From Piromyces finnis (lineage: Eukaryota > Neocallimastigomycota > Neocallimastigomycetes > Neocallimastigales > Neocallimastigaceae), in the NCBI GenBank assembly GCA_002104945.1, contig MCFH01000009.1, forward strand, positions 1,070,501-1,134,500: 64,000 nt of DNA, in the 5' to 3' direction. A program made the position numbers and the translations under genes. Positions 40,422 to 53,421 of the stretch are shown in pieces (position 1 is the stretch's first letter; every line of letters begins with the position of its first letter). A model generated the notes under the pieces. It was given only the letters and a program-made list of their open reading frames with translations, did not search any database and had not been told where the DNA came from.

Positions 40422-42735
40422 TTAAATTGCATTGTTATTGTTATTTTCTTCATCTACTGTTTTTAACAGTTTATAATTGGAGTATTCATATTTTTGTTGA
40501 GATAATTTATTTTCAATATGAGATTGATAATTTTCCATTGTTCTTACCTTTTTTTCTTCAACATTAATAATCCTTAACATATCATATAAAATATTAACCA
40601 TCATTTCAAAGTTTTTCTTATTTAACATAATATCATTCATTGAAAGCGTATTATTATTTTTATTTATTTCAGTAGTATCCTTATCTTGACTATCATTAAT
40701 AATGGATTTATTGTTATAATCTTTTTTATCACTATTATTAATGTCTATTTTAGTTTCATTATGATTTTCTTTTTCATTATCTTCAATGACATTTTCATTA
40801 CTTTCATCTTGTATATCAAATTTATTTAATTCTTTATTGTTATCCTTACATTCATTAATAGATTCACTACTCTTTTCATTAATAGAGCTTGCACTTCCAA
40901 TTTCTATATTTTCTTCATTTTCATTCATAATACTAATTTGGGTATTAGGATTAAAAGTATTATTATTTAATTCGTCAATATTTAAATTTTTCAAGTCAAA
41001 AAGTGGTAAGGGTGGTGGTGGTGGTTCCTTTCTTTTTTTCTTAGTTGTATGTGATACTTGTTGAGATGGTAATACAGAAGTTTGAGCATTAATATTTTCG
41101 AATGTTTCTGGTACTAATGTCCCTTTTTTCAAAAGAACTTTAACACTACTGAGTTTTGAGGTATCATTTGGTTTAAGTAAATCAGCAATTATTTTATCCT
41201 TATTTTCAAATGGTGGTGGTGGAGGTTCTATAAAATATACAATATTTCCATTATTTTATATTATATTAATTATAATATATATATAACCAAATATTTTTTT
41301 TAAATAATATAAATTTACCTATCATAGTAATATTAAAGTTTGTTAACATTTCAAAAACTTCAGAATATCCTTTAAGGCCAGCAATACCTTTAGCTGTTTT
41401 ACCATCATTATTAACAATTTCTCTGTTACATCCTCTAGTTATTAATTTTTTAACCATTTCTTTATTATTAGCAATGACACTTAAATGTAATGCAGAATTC
41501 CCATCATTATTGATGATATTCATTTCAGCACCACAATCAATTAATAGTGACAATGCATGTATATTATTATTTTTAATGGCCTTTATATAAATATGTAATT
41601 TTTAATATTTTAAATTAAATATATATATAATATTTTTATTTTTAGGTAAATTAATAATTTAAAATTATTTTTACAATATGAAGAAGTCCATTGCCATCTT
41701 TATCAACTAATTTAAAATTGCTACTTGATAAGGCTAATAATTTTATATATTCGTTTTCATCATTTAAAACTGCTAAATAAAGTGATGAATAGCCTCTAGT
41801 ATCTGTTTCATCTACGCATGCACCTTCTTTCATAAGTAGCTACATTCATAAAAATTAATTATAAACTATCAATTAATTACTCTAATGTTTTTAAAAACTT
41901 CATTATTTTAATTTTTAATAAAAAATATTAAATAAAATATATTATTACAGTTAACATTTCTCTATTTCTGATAGTAATTGCATAATGAAGAGGTGTCATC
42001 CAATAATATTTTGAATTCATACGAAAATTAACATATGCTCCATTTTTTATTAATAAATTAAATACTTCAATATCATTATTTTGAATGGCTATCGTTAATG
42101 GTGTTTCTTTTGAATTTATACATATTAAAAAAATTAAATTAAATGTGTTATTTATAAATATATAGAATAGATATTTAATCATATATAATTTAATATAAAA
42201 AGAAACCTCCTGTTTCGGTACAAAAATTCGGGTCAAAATTTTTACTTAAACGTTCTGCTAATTTATCATACAATTTTTTTTGAATTTCTTCTATAAATTT
42301 TTTTTGATGTTTAGATGAAAGAGTATTTGAACTTGTATCTGTATATTCTATATTTAAGCGTTTTCTCATTACAAATTCTAATTTACTCTTTTATAAAATT
42401 TAAAATGTGTATAATTGTACAAAGAATAAAGTCAAAAAATATTTAATAATAATAAAAAAAAAAATATTTATATTATTAAGGCTTAATAATAAGTAACATG
42501 ACTTATTTACCTTTTCATCAATATTGTAATCTTCTAATATTTTTGACTCACTTAAAAATATTGAAGATTGATGATCATCTTTTAATAAAAACCCGTAATT
42601 TAATAAATTTTCGTTTTTACCACATTTTTTAATAATATCTTCTTTAATTCGATAAATTCTTTCTTTATTATTTACTTTTAACGTTTTAACAAAATTTAAA
42701 TCCGGAATAGTTACCTTTAATATTAAATAGACCAT
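40422..42735 (-). CDS. SHANK-like SPN + ankyrin-repeat protein
   Basis: Ankyrin scaffold with a SHANK-type N-terminus. Six exons (42735-42511, 42387-42207, 42106-41949, 41839-41675, 41580-41319, 41227-40422) sum to 1,797 nt, giving 598 residues with all phases matching. Residues 1-90 read as an SPN (FERM-F0/ubiquitin-like) fold: VTIPDLNFVKTLKV, NLLNYGFLLKDDHQSSIFLS, ESKILEDYN, KLEFVMRKRL. These follow the SHANK 'VgIPDLqqtKclr...aLNYGLF...FLdEerlLqdY...LEFRYKrR' series. A helical linker leads to NFDPNFCTETGETPLTIAI and six or so ankyrin repeats (to about residue 325), e.g. GNSALHLSVIANNKEMVKKL. Next come proline clusters (EPPPPPF, KEPPPPPLPLF), an acidic Asn-rich region and a short C-terminal coiled-coil-like helix. 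There is no SH3, PDZ or SAM domain. In animals the SPN domain binds Rap1/R-Ras and the N-terminus limits integrin activation. Function here is unknown. Confidence 0.8.
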
Positions 42736-43305
42736 TTTCAACAATTTTTCACTATTTCAATTAATAATAATAATGTATTTAAATATAAATTTAATAAATA
42801 ATATTAAAGTTTACGAATATTTAATTTTATTTAATAGTTCAAAAATGGAAAGATATAAAATAAAAAAAAAATTAAAAAATTAAAAAAGATAAAATTAAAT
42901 AAAAATAAAAATAAAATATTAAATTTATCAAATTATCATTGCTAGTTTTTGTTCATTTTCTAAAATGTTATTGAAAAAAATAATAAATATTATTTAATAT
43001 ATTATAACAATAAACAAAAAATTATAATAAATTAAATGATTATTCATCGATAACTTGATAATAAGGAATATAAGTGAATATTTTTTATTATTAATATTTT
43101 ATAATTATATTTTTTATTATTTTTATTTTTTTTTAAAATACTATTTATTTAACTTTTTTAAATAATATATCTCTTTTTTATTTTTTAATTTAATTTTTTT
43201 TTTTTTTTTTTTTTTCATTTGATATTTATAAATATTTTAAAATATATTATAATAGTAATTGTAATTTTATTATTTAGTTTCATTTTATATAGTATTAAAA
43301 TTTAA
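42736..43305. other. Spacer between SKI2 and SHANK-like genes
   Basis: AT-rich with A and T tracts. No gene is seen. It should hold the SHANK-like promoter and the SKI2 3' UTR. Confidence 0.5.
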
Positions 43306-43777
43306 TTAAAAGTAGAGTGATTGAGCAAAGACAATATCACGTTTAATCAATTCACTAGTTTTTTCCATCTTTATATAAAGGCTAGAATCACCAATAATTC
43401 TAGAAGCATTTTTAACTTGACGGCATACTTCATCTAATCTTACAATACATCTAACAATAGAACCTAATTATTTTAATCATTTAAGTTTTATTATTGTACA
43501 GTTAGGGTTAGATGAAATATGATTATAATAAATTTTTTAGAATCAGGTTGTCATAGACTTATATATATCTAATTACCTTCTAATACATCAGTTAATTCAG
43601 TAATCTGTTTAAATGGTACACCTTTTGCCCATTCGTAAACAACTTCAACTAATCCAATATTCACAGTATTCACATAGTCCTGAGTTGAGATATCAATATT
43701 AAAGCTTCTTTGGATATCTGCTATATTCAAAGCCATATCTTTTATTTTAGCAATACCCTTTTATTATTGCATAAAAT

Positions 43778-43808
<31 letters not shown>

Positions 43809-45621
43809 AATTAATATCCAATAAATATTTTTAATAATAATAATAATAAAAAAATAAAATAAAAATAAAACCTTTTCAAGGTTTGAAGTTAAAGCAGGTT
43901 CATTTTGTGATTTTTCTTGGAAAATGAAACAGGAAAGAAGTGCAGCAGATTCAGCAAGGTCAAATTCAGCAAAGAAATTATCTAATACTAACTCTGTCAA
44001 TAATAATTCATCACATGTACTTATCTATGAATGAAAAAATATATATTGTTATATTATTTATATAAAACCTTCATATTTTATTAAGCCTATTAAACATATA
44101 TAATTTTTAATTTAACTTACTTCACATGCAATTTTTCCTTTTAATTGTACTGTTAAATTATCATCAATATATCTTAAAAATTTCAAAACATCAATTCTTT
44201 GATTATAATCTGGAAGTAATTGTAAGTTATTTTCTGAGAGATTTATAAAAAGTTTATTAATTTTGGATTCAATCTTTTTCTTTTCCGAAATAATATTATA
44301 CTAATTATAATAAATTGATATATTGTTATTATTATTATTTTAAATATATATTATTTTTTGTATAAATAAAACATAAACTTAAATATTTACATGATCCTTG
44401 AAATCAGGACAGTTATTACACTTGAATGATTTAATTTTTTCTAATAATAAAGTTTTGTTTTTATGAGATTCTTGAAATTCGATATCCTTTATCTTTTTCC
44501 AAGAACATTCTTCAATTTGTTCTAAAGAATTAAATTAAAAGAATTTTATTATCATTAGTATTTATAATAAACAATAAAAAATTATAATAATAATATTACC
44601 TGAATCGTTGAAAGACTTTGCAATTCTAATTAATTCTTGTTGAACTGAAGATATTACACTTTCATTATGATTTAAAATAGAATCTTGATCAATCTATATC
44701 AATAATTTAGAAATTATATAAACAATTTAATTTACTATTATATAATTTAATATATAATATTTTATTATAATTAATACTTTAATAATTATTGAAGTAATAA
44801 GTTCGATGTCAACGTATGTTAAAGCTTGAATAGTACTTTTAACATTATTAATTTCACTAATTTTTAATTTCCCATTGACAATAGGATTATATAACATTTC
44901 TATTATCATTATGATTAATATTAATATTAGTATTATTATTACTTTTATTTTCAATTAATAATAATATTTTCTCTAGTAAAGTTAAAAATCAAAGATTTAT
45001 ATATTACTTATTTGTTGATCTGGATCAATATCTTCATGTACAATTAAACAATGAATTAATTTTTTATCTTCCTCTGAGCTCATAATAATATTATTGTGAA
45101 TTTTTGTTGAAACTTTTAATATAACAGCAATACTGCGATGATATTTCTTTGATTTTTAAATGTTAATAAAATCTTAAATATACTATTTATTACATTAATT
45201 ATATCACTATATATATTATTGAAAAATATGCTTACTTCATTATTGATAATTAAAACTCTTCCAGCGCAAAATATTCTTTGGTTATTAGAAGAACTAATAA
45301 CCTTACCATGAATTTGCTTATTTAAGCCTAAAATATCTTTAGTATAATTATAATATAAATCAATATCTATTTTACAAATTACACATGATAATTCTTCCAT
45401 ATTTTTTAAAATCTCATTATTTTTTTCGTATTCTTGTTGTTGTTCTGGTAATGCTGCTTGTGATACATTCTCTGAAAAACTACGTTTAATCATTTCTTCT
45501 ACTCTAAGAGTTTCAACTCTTAATAAATTCAATATCATGTTATAAGTTAATCTAAATTGACTTTCTAATTTTTGAGATTTTCCTAAAACAACATTATTAA
45601 TTGTTTGTATCTAATAATAAT

Positions 45622-45682
<61 letters not shown>

Positions 45683-48600
45683 TAAATATAAATAAATTAT
45701 TTAATTTTAATTTTGTATATTCTTAATTTTTAAAAAAATATATTTATTAATATAAATACTTCAGGTAATTTATCTAATGTTGCAATAATAACGACACCAG
45801 TATCATCTAATCCACGTCTACCTGCACGACCTGACATTTGAATATATTCATCTTGTAATAATTTAAAATTAATTATTTCATACATTTATATATAATTTAA
45901 AATATTTAATATGAAAAAATATACAAATAAGATAATATATATGAATAATTACTTGATAACAAGTCCCTGAATTTTTGACCATCATGTTTTCTTAATTCTG
46001 AAAAAACAACTGCTCTTGCAGGCATATTAACACCCATAGCAAATGTTTCTGTGGCAAATAAAACTTTTACAAGACCTTTTGAAAAAAGTATTTCTACAAC
46101 CTTTTATATATTTTATATTTAATAATTCAAATAGAGTTGAAGAAAATATATTATATTTTATTATAAATTTTATTTATGTACTTACTTCTTTCATAATTGG
46201 TAGTAGACCACTATGATGAACACCAATACCTCTTGATAATAATTCTTTCATTCTATTAATTTGAGGTAAATCTTTATCACTACCCTTAAGTCTGGACAAA
46301 CTATTTGATATAAATGAATAAATTATACTACGTTTATTGGCATCATTAAGTAAATCTTTATTAATTAAACCATCTGCATATTCTTCACATTTTTTTTTTG
46401 AAAAAGTAAATACAACTACTGGTAATAACTCATTCTTTGCTAGGAAACCAACCATATGATTATACATATTACGAGTCTAATTTAAATAAATTAAATATAT
46501 ATATATGTATAAATAAAATTTCAATTGCAATAAAGAATATCATTAAAAACAATATTTTAATATATTTACTGTTTGCATTTTTGAAATTGGTTTCTTTGCT
46601 TTAACTATAGGTTTAGCATTTTTATTATTTGTTTTTTTATTATTTGCTGTCTTACTATTTTTATCTTTTTGTTCACCAGTTAAGGCTTCATTAGCTGCAT
46701 CATAACTAAAAAAAAAAAAAATATTTTAAATTATTAGAAATTCATAATATCTATATTTATTACTATTTATACTATTATTACTTGTTTTTGAGGAAGTTTT
46801 GTTGAGCATCAACAATCTTAAATATATTATTTTTAACAAATAAGTAATGTTCTAATGGAACAGGTCTCTTTAATGTACTAATAACATAAATATTCTTTTT
46901 CTTTGTTCGACTTTAATAAAATAATATATAATTAATTATGTTTTTATAATTAAGCTATTAAATAATATATTTATGTTATATACCCAATCCATTCAGCAAA
47001 TTCCATGGTATTTGGAACAGTGGCTGAAAGTAAAATTAACTTCACATGTTCCGGTAACATAATAATAACTTCTTCCCATACTACACCTCTCTTTTTAAAT
47101 AAATAAATAAGAGTTATTATATGTTTAAAATAAATAATATTTTTATAATTTTATAAATTAATTACATACTTCAGAATCATTAATATAGTGAACTTCATCA
47201 AAGATAACAAATTCAACATCTCTAATAACATCAGCACCTTTATATAACATACTTCTTAAAATTTCAGTAGTCATAATTAAACATGATGCATTTTGATTGA
47301 TTTTAACATCACCTGTAATAATACCAATATCTTCAAAAGTATTATGGAAATCTCTAAATTTTTGATTTGATAATGCTTTAATTGGACTAGTGTATATAGC
47401 TCTTTATAGATTATAAATATATATTTAAATGTTAAATTATTTAAGGTTTTTTATTTTTATATTTACTACATATTTTATAAAATACCTAGTCATATGTTTT
47501 TGAGCTAATGCAATAGCATAATCGGCAACTACTGTCTTACCTGCTGAGGTATGAGCAGCAATAAAAACAGAATCACCATTTTCTAAATGGAATATAGCCT
47601 GTTTTTGAAAAACATCTAATTCGAATGGGAACTTTATAATATTGAGTTAATCATTTACACTAAAATAAATTCATTATAAATTTAAATAAATTAATAAATT
47701 ACTTCATGAGCCATTTCGGGAATAAGGTCATAAAATTCAGGGAAAGAATCTGTAATATCAACTTTATGTGCCCACTTTTTATGTTTTTCATTGAGATCCA
47801 TTAATTTTAAGTTATAATTTTCCTTTCATAAAATAAAATAAAATAAATATTAAATAAGAATAATTATAATTTATATTATTAATTTTGAATAATAATTATT
47901 AAGTTAATATTTAATTATTTACATCATTTGGCTTGCTTATTAATTGGTTAATTTCCTCAATATTTCCATTCTATTTTTTATATTAAAATATAGATTATTT
48001 GCTAATTAATTAATATTCAGTATTATTTGTCATATAAATATAAATTAATTTATAATTACAAATTCATTATATTCTTCAACTTCTTCCTCAGCTTCAGGAA
48101 CATTAGATTCTGTATCTTGATCTTCTTCATCATTTTCTTTGTTATTTATACTTTCAACTAATGTTTTTAAATCATTAAGTGATTCTTGGTCGTCATTATC
48201 TTCTAATATATTTTCAATATCAAATGATGAAATATTTTCTACATTTTTATTTTCTTTTTCAAAATATTAATAATAATGATATTAATTTTAACTAATTTTT
48301 ACACATTTTTCATTAAAAAATCTTTATATCTAAATATCATTACCTTCTATTAATAAACCTCTATTAAAACCAGGTGGAGTTCGTAATAATTCATCTTCAT
48401 ATATATATTATAATTATATTACAATAATAAAAACATAATCAAAAATATTATTAATAATTATAAAGTTTCATAACTATTAATATTTCATATAAGAAAAAAT
48501 AATAATAATATACTTTGACTTATTTCAAGTTCATCAATTTCTGAATTAGTATTATTAATATTATCTTTTAAAAGGTCATCAATTGTAAAACCTCCTGGCA

Positions 48601-49273
48601 TAAATGGGACATTTTCACTTTTTCCTATAACATATTCATAATTTTTTGCTTTATATGGTGCACGTTTAATTGACAAAGAATTTTTGGAAGTTAAATTATC
48701 ATTGTTTAAGTAAACCTTAAGGGAAATGATAAACAATAATTAATAATTATTATTATTACTTTCATTTAAAAAAACGAAATCTTAATATTACTTCTTCAAA
48801 ATCATTTGATTCAAAATTTCCAAATTTCTTTGAATAATTCGATTGAAGTTTTAATTTAATATCTGAATTTTGTAATTTCATTAAGTTTTTAAAATCTGGA
48901 GATTCTTCTATTAATCTTTAAGTTGTAGAATAAACAATAAAATTATACATATTTTTAACAACTAATATATAGATTTAAAAATAATTTGCTATATATGAAA
49001 AACTTACTGTTGATATTCATTTAATTCTTTCTGACTAAATGTATTATCTACTTTTAAGTATTCATTTTCAATAGTTTTTATATTATCTTCATAATTAAAT
49101 GGACCAATATCTAATGGTAACTTTAATTATTATTATTAATAATAAATTAATATATATATAATTAATAATTATATACACAATTTATTAAAATTTCTCGGTT
49201 AAGTTATTCAAAATACAATAAATACAAATATTTTAAAGTATTAAAGCGATATTGAAATTTATTTTTTTAATCA

Positions 49274-49305
<32 letters not shown>

Positions 49306-49699
49306 TACATATATATAATTTTACATTTGAAGTAGAATAAATCTTTGAATTTGAATAATTTTCTGCCGTTTGACTTTTATCAATTTCAACATTGAATTTT
49401 TGAAGTTTATTATTTAATTTATCAAAATTGATACAATTAATGCTTTGGTTTTGTTGACTAAGATTATTTGGAATAAATGTAACATTTGATTGACCTAGAC
49501 GATAAATTTCAAAAGGCACTTTATTTTCGTTCAATTTATCTAATAATAGTAATAATATAAAATTTGAAGGTTAATATTATATGGTAAATTTTTCAATGAA
49601 CTTTATTATAAATGATTTTCAAAAATTGAAAATTATCAATAAATGACCTTTTCCAATATTTTGCTCTGCTTGAGAAAGTTTTTTTAATAATTCTGCCAT
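43306..49699 (-). CDS. SKI2: SKI2 exosome-cofactor DExH RNA helicase
   Basis: Helicase of the cytoplasmic SKI complex, which feeds mRNA to the exosome for 3'-5' decay and surveillance. It has many short exons from ATG 49699 ([14 protein letters not shown]) to the stop at 43306. Motifs appear in order on the minus strand: Walker [10 protein letters not shown] (47.5-47.6 kb), [10 protein letters not shown] (47.19 kb), [19 protein letters not shown] (about 47.0 kb), [11 protein letters not shown] and [12 protein letters not shown] then [15 protein letters not shown] (46.2-46.4 kb), and [15 protein letters not shown] (45.82-45.85 kb). The C-terminal DSHCT part ends with [13 protein letters not shown]-type sequence. 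The inserted segment between the RecA core and the C-terminus (45.1-45.5 kb) fits the Ski2/Mtr4 arch. SKI2 is preferred over MTR4 because of the long N-terminal region with [10 protein letters not shown] (48.6 kb) and the 'RLKGxDxxLPQ' motif. It shares a 394-bp divergent region with the coiled-coil gene. Confidence 0.88.
45622..45681. repeat. (AAT)n array in SKI2 intron
   Basis: About 20 AAT units in the intron just 3' (minus-strand sense) of the exon encoding helicase motif VI. Confidence 0.9.
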
Positions 49700-50093
49700 T
49701 ATTATTTCTTAAATATAATAGTTTAGTTTATTTTTATATTATTTAAAAAAAAAAAAAAAAAGAAAAAAAAAAAATCATCTATTTTAATGATTTTAAAAGA
49801 TTAGCTTAGTTTTATTTGACAAATAATAATATGTATATATTTTTTGAATGGATTATAAATCATAATCATTAAATTTAATTAAATTTTATTTTAATTAACA
49901 TAGATTAAATATTCTATGTTTAATATACATATTATCACATGTAAAAAATAATATTTCATTTAAAATATTTGTAAATAACATTTTTAAAAATATATTAAAT
50001 TTTTAAAAATTAAAATTATAATTTTTAATTATTTTTTAAGCAGTATTTTTATCTTTTACATTTTTTATTTTGTTTTAATTTATTATATATATT
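49700..50093. promoter_or_regulatory. Shared divergent intergenic region (394 bp)
   Basis: Separates the start codons of SKI2 (minus, 49699) and the LEKR1-like gene (plus, 50094). It contains an A-rich tract near 49744-49774 next to the SKI2 start. It must contain both promoters; no defined element is recognised. Confidence 0.45.
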
Positions 50094-53000
50094 ATGTTAA
50101 AAAATAAAGATGGAGAAAACAATATTATTGACGTATTTTCCCCAACAGATGAAGTTATATCACAATATAAGCCATTACCTCATGAAATATTAGATATGAA
50201 TGAAGCAGATACGGCATGTCAATATTGTGGTATATCATATTTAATTCTTTCGAAATATTCAAAAATGGAACATTATTTAAAACAACAGGAAAAAGAACTT
50301 CAAAATTTAAAAGTATGTATTTTATTTTATCACAGTATTTATCCAGATTATATAGTTATTAATACTATTATTAACAACTTGTACAGAAATATGTAGTAGA
50401 AAGAGATACCATTAAAAAAGAAATGGAAAAATTGAGAAGAGAAAGAACTGAACAAGAAAATAAGATAAATGATTTAAAGAAAAATTTAAAAGATATAAAA
50501 GATGATAATATATTTATAAAAAATGAAAAAGAGTTATTGGAAAAGAAACTTGAAATAGTTATTAATGAAAATAATCAGTATATAAAAAAAGAAAAAATGT
50601 ATGAAGAAAGAAGCATGAATTATTACCTATCATTAGAAGAAAATAAAAAAAAAATTGTAACTATTAATAATATTATAAAATTATAATTGAAATTCATATA
50701 TATATATACTAATAATAAATTAATAAATTGCTAAAAAATCAGGAAAAAGAAAATAATGAAAAAATAAAATATCTAAACGACAAACATAATTTTAGATTAA
50801 AAAAATTAATTGAAAAAATTACAGAGTTAAAAATTATTATTGATAAACAAAGAAAGGATTTTAATACATGTGAAGAATCATTAAATTACTTGTAAATACT
50901 AATTTTTTTTTCAAAAAAAAAAATAAATAAATAAAAATTATTAATTAATTGATGTATTTTAATGTTAACAATTTAATATTTATATATATAATAGAAAAGA
51001 ACTGAACATAAATTCAAAAAAAATAATTACAGAAAATATAACGAATTTCTTTAGTAAAATTCAAGAAAAGTATCAGAAAGTTGAAAGTAATAATAAAGTT
51101 TTAAATCAAAATAAAATTAATGAAAAGGAGAGAGAAATTCAAGATTTAATTAATGAGAAGTAACTTTTTTTATTTTTAATTTTTAAAATTAATAAAATAA
51201 TTTTTAAAGTTTATAAATTAATAAATTTTTATTTATTATAAATTCTTATTTTTTAATATTAGTAATAGTATTAAAAAGATAAATGATGAACTTTTAAACA
51301 AAATTAAAGGTATAAAATAAAAATAATATTTTTAAATTAAATAAATATATTATAAAAATATATATATTAATAAAGTTGCTTTTATTTTTTATTTTTTATT
51401 TTATTTTTTAATTAATTTTAAAAACTTTAATTATTAATATTTTATTGATGTTTAGATAAAGAAAATCATATTACCGAGAAAGATTATGAATATTCAGTAA
51501 TATAACAATATTAAAATATTAAAATAAAGAATTTATATAAAGATAAAATATTTAATAATAATTTTGCTCTTTAGGAATTATTAAAAGAAATTCAAAAGTT
51601 CAAAAATAACGAGAAAAAATATATTAACAAAATATTACAAAATAAAAAAAGTAATAGTGAATTAAAAATTACACTATCAGATTATTCGGTAAATTTTATT
51701 ATAGCTTTTAATTATTACTTATATTAATATATAACAGATAAAAGATGAATTATTATTTATATACAAAATTTTATACTATAATGTCTTGTATAAATTCATG
51801 CAGAAAAGGTTAGAGACGTCAGATTCAACAATTCAACAATTAAAAAATAAAATAATAGAAAAGGATATGGCGAATTCTGATTTAATTAGTGTGAAAAATG
51901 TAATTATTTTGTTTTATCATTAATTTAATATATATAGTAAAAATTATTTATTGTTATTAATTTTATTAAGAAAAAAATAAACGAACAAGAAGCGTTAATT
52001 TCAAAATATAATAAAATAATAAATGATATGGAAGAAGAAAGGTAATTAAGAATTGAAAATTATTATAAAAACAATCAATAAATATTTATTTATAAACTCT
52101 ATATATATATATTTATATATTACAAAGAAAAAATACAATAATTGCTCATCAAAATCGAATTAAACAATTACAAGAAAAATATTTATCAGAAAAACAGGAA
52201 CTTGCTGAAAATTTAGTAAATACTAAATAATAATTAATGAAATTTGATGTTCCTTATATATTAAATTTTATTTTTAATTATAGAAAAAAGAGAATGCATT
52301 ATTATTAATAAAAAATAAAGAATTGGATAATGAAATAAAGAATTTGAATAATGTATGTAATTAATTTTCTTTATTATTTTAGTATGAACTTTTTTAAATA
52401 CAAGTTTTTAATTATATTAATTGAATGACTTTTAGGAAATAAAGAAATTAAACGATAAATATGAAAATGAGCAAAAGCAAAACAAAAATGTAATTGAAAA
52501 TCTTGAATTACAGATTAAGAAAATTCATAAAGAATCTAATGAATTATTAGAAAAAAGACTCTTAGAAAATAAAGTAAATAAAATATTTATTATTGACTTA
52601 ATTATAAAATATGAATATATTTATTAATATAATTTTATATTAAAAATAGGGAATTTATAATAAAAAAATAAATAATCTAGAAAAAGAAAAGGGAATGTTG
52701 AAGGTAATCCATTTCTTAAAAAAAACATAATATATTTATTAATTTATGTTTAACATATTTTCTATATATTATTTTAATAACTTATATAGGAAAAATATAT
52801 GAATTCATTAAAAGAAAAAATTGATGAAATTGAAAGTTTAAATATTAAGCAAAAAGATTACGAAAAAAAGGAAAATACATATAATAATGAAATATTAGAA
52901 TTAAAAGAAACAGTCAAATTAGAGTGCGAAGAAAGAATGTCCCTTCTATTTACTATTTCAGAATATAAAAAAGAAATTGAAAAATTAAATAATAGAAGTA

Positions 53001-53212
53001 ATGGCAATATACTAAAATCAAACAAATCGGATAATTTAGAACTAAATAATAAAGAAGCATTAAAATTAAAATCTCCACAAAGTAAAAAAACTTCATCAAA
53101 TTCATCTTTATTAAAAAAAACATCATCAACAAATACATTGAAGTCAAATAAAAAAATAAAAAATATTAAAAAACGTAACTGGTCTATACCGAGCAATGGA
53201 AATGAACACTAA
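50094..53212 (+). CDS. Long coiled-coil protein, LEKR1-like N-terminus
   Basis: Multi-exon coiled-coil protein; early exons are 50094-50312, 50387-50656, 50743-50891 and 50995 onward, and the last ends at 53212. The N-terminus has LPHEILDMNEADTACQYCGI then SYLILSKYSKMEHYLKQQEK. That is the short 'LPxEIxxM...xTxCxYCGxSYLIxxE/KxxKxME' segment I associate with LEKR1 (leucine-, glutamate- and lysine-rich protein 1), including a CxxC pair. The rest is almost entirely Lys/Glu/Asn heptad-rich (e.g. EKLRRERTEQENKINDLKKN), consistent with an extended coiled coil. The end is a basic Ser/Lys-rich tail (SPQSKKTSSNSSLLKKTSS then RNWSIP). There is no membrane segment. It is convergent with the ILK-like gene (209 bp between stops). 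The family name is from memory of the N-terminal pattern and is the weakest part; coding status is secure. Confidence 0.65.
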
Positions 53213-53421
53213 ATATAAATTTAATATACATATATTTTTTATTTTATTAAGTATTTATTATAAATATTATATAATGAATTATCTATCTGAATAATGAAAA
53301 AAACATTTAAATAAAAATAATAAAAAAAAATTATATTTATAAAATTGCTACTTTTTAATTTTATATATTAAATAGTTTTTAATGATATTTTTTTAAAAAC
53401 AATTAATATTAAACATTTTTA

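Noticed and set aside
52858-53196. Minus-strand frames opposite the coiled-coil gene's last exon
   Set aside because: Antisense of Lys/Glu/Asn coding sequence; no family features.
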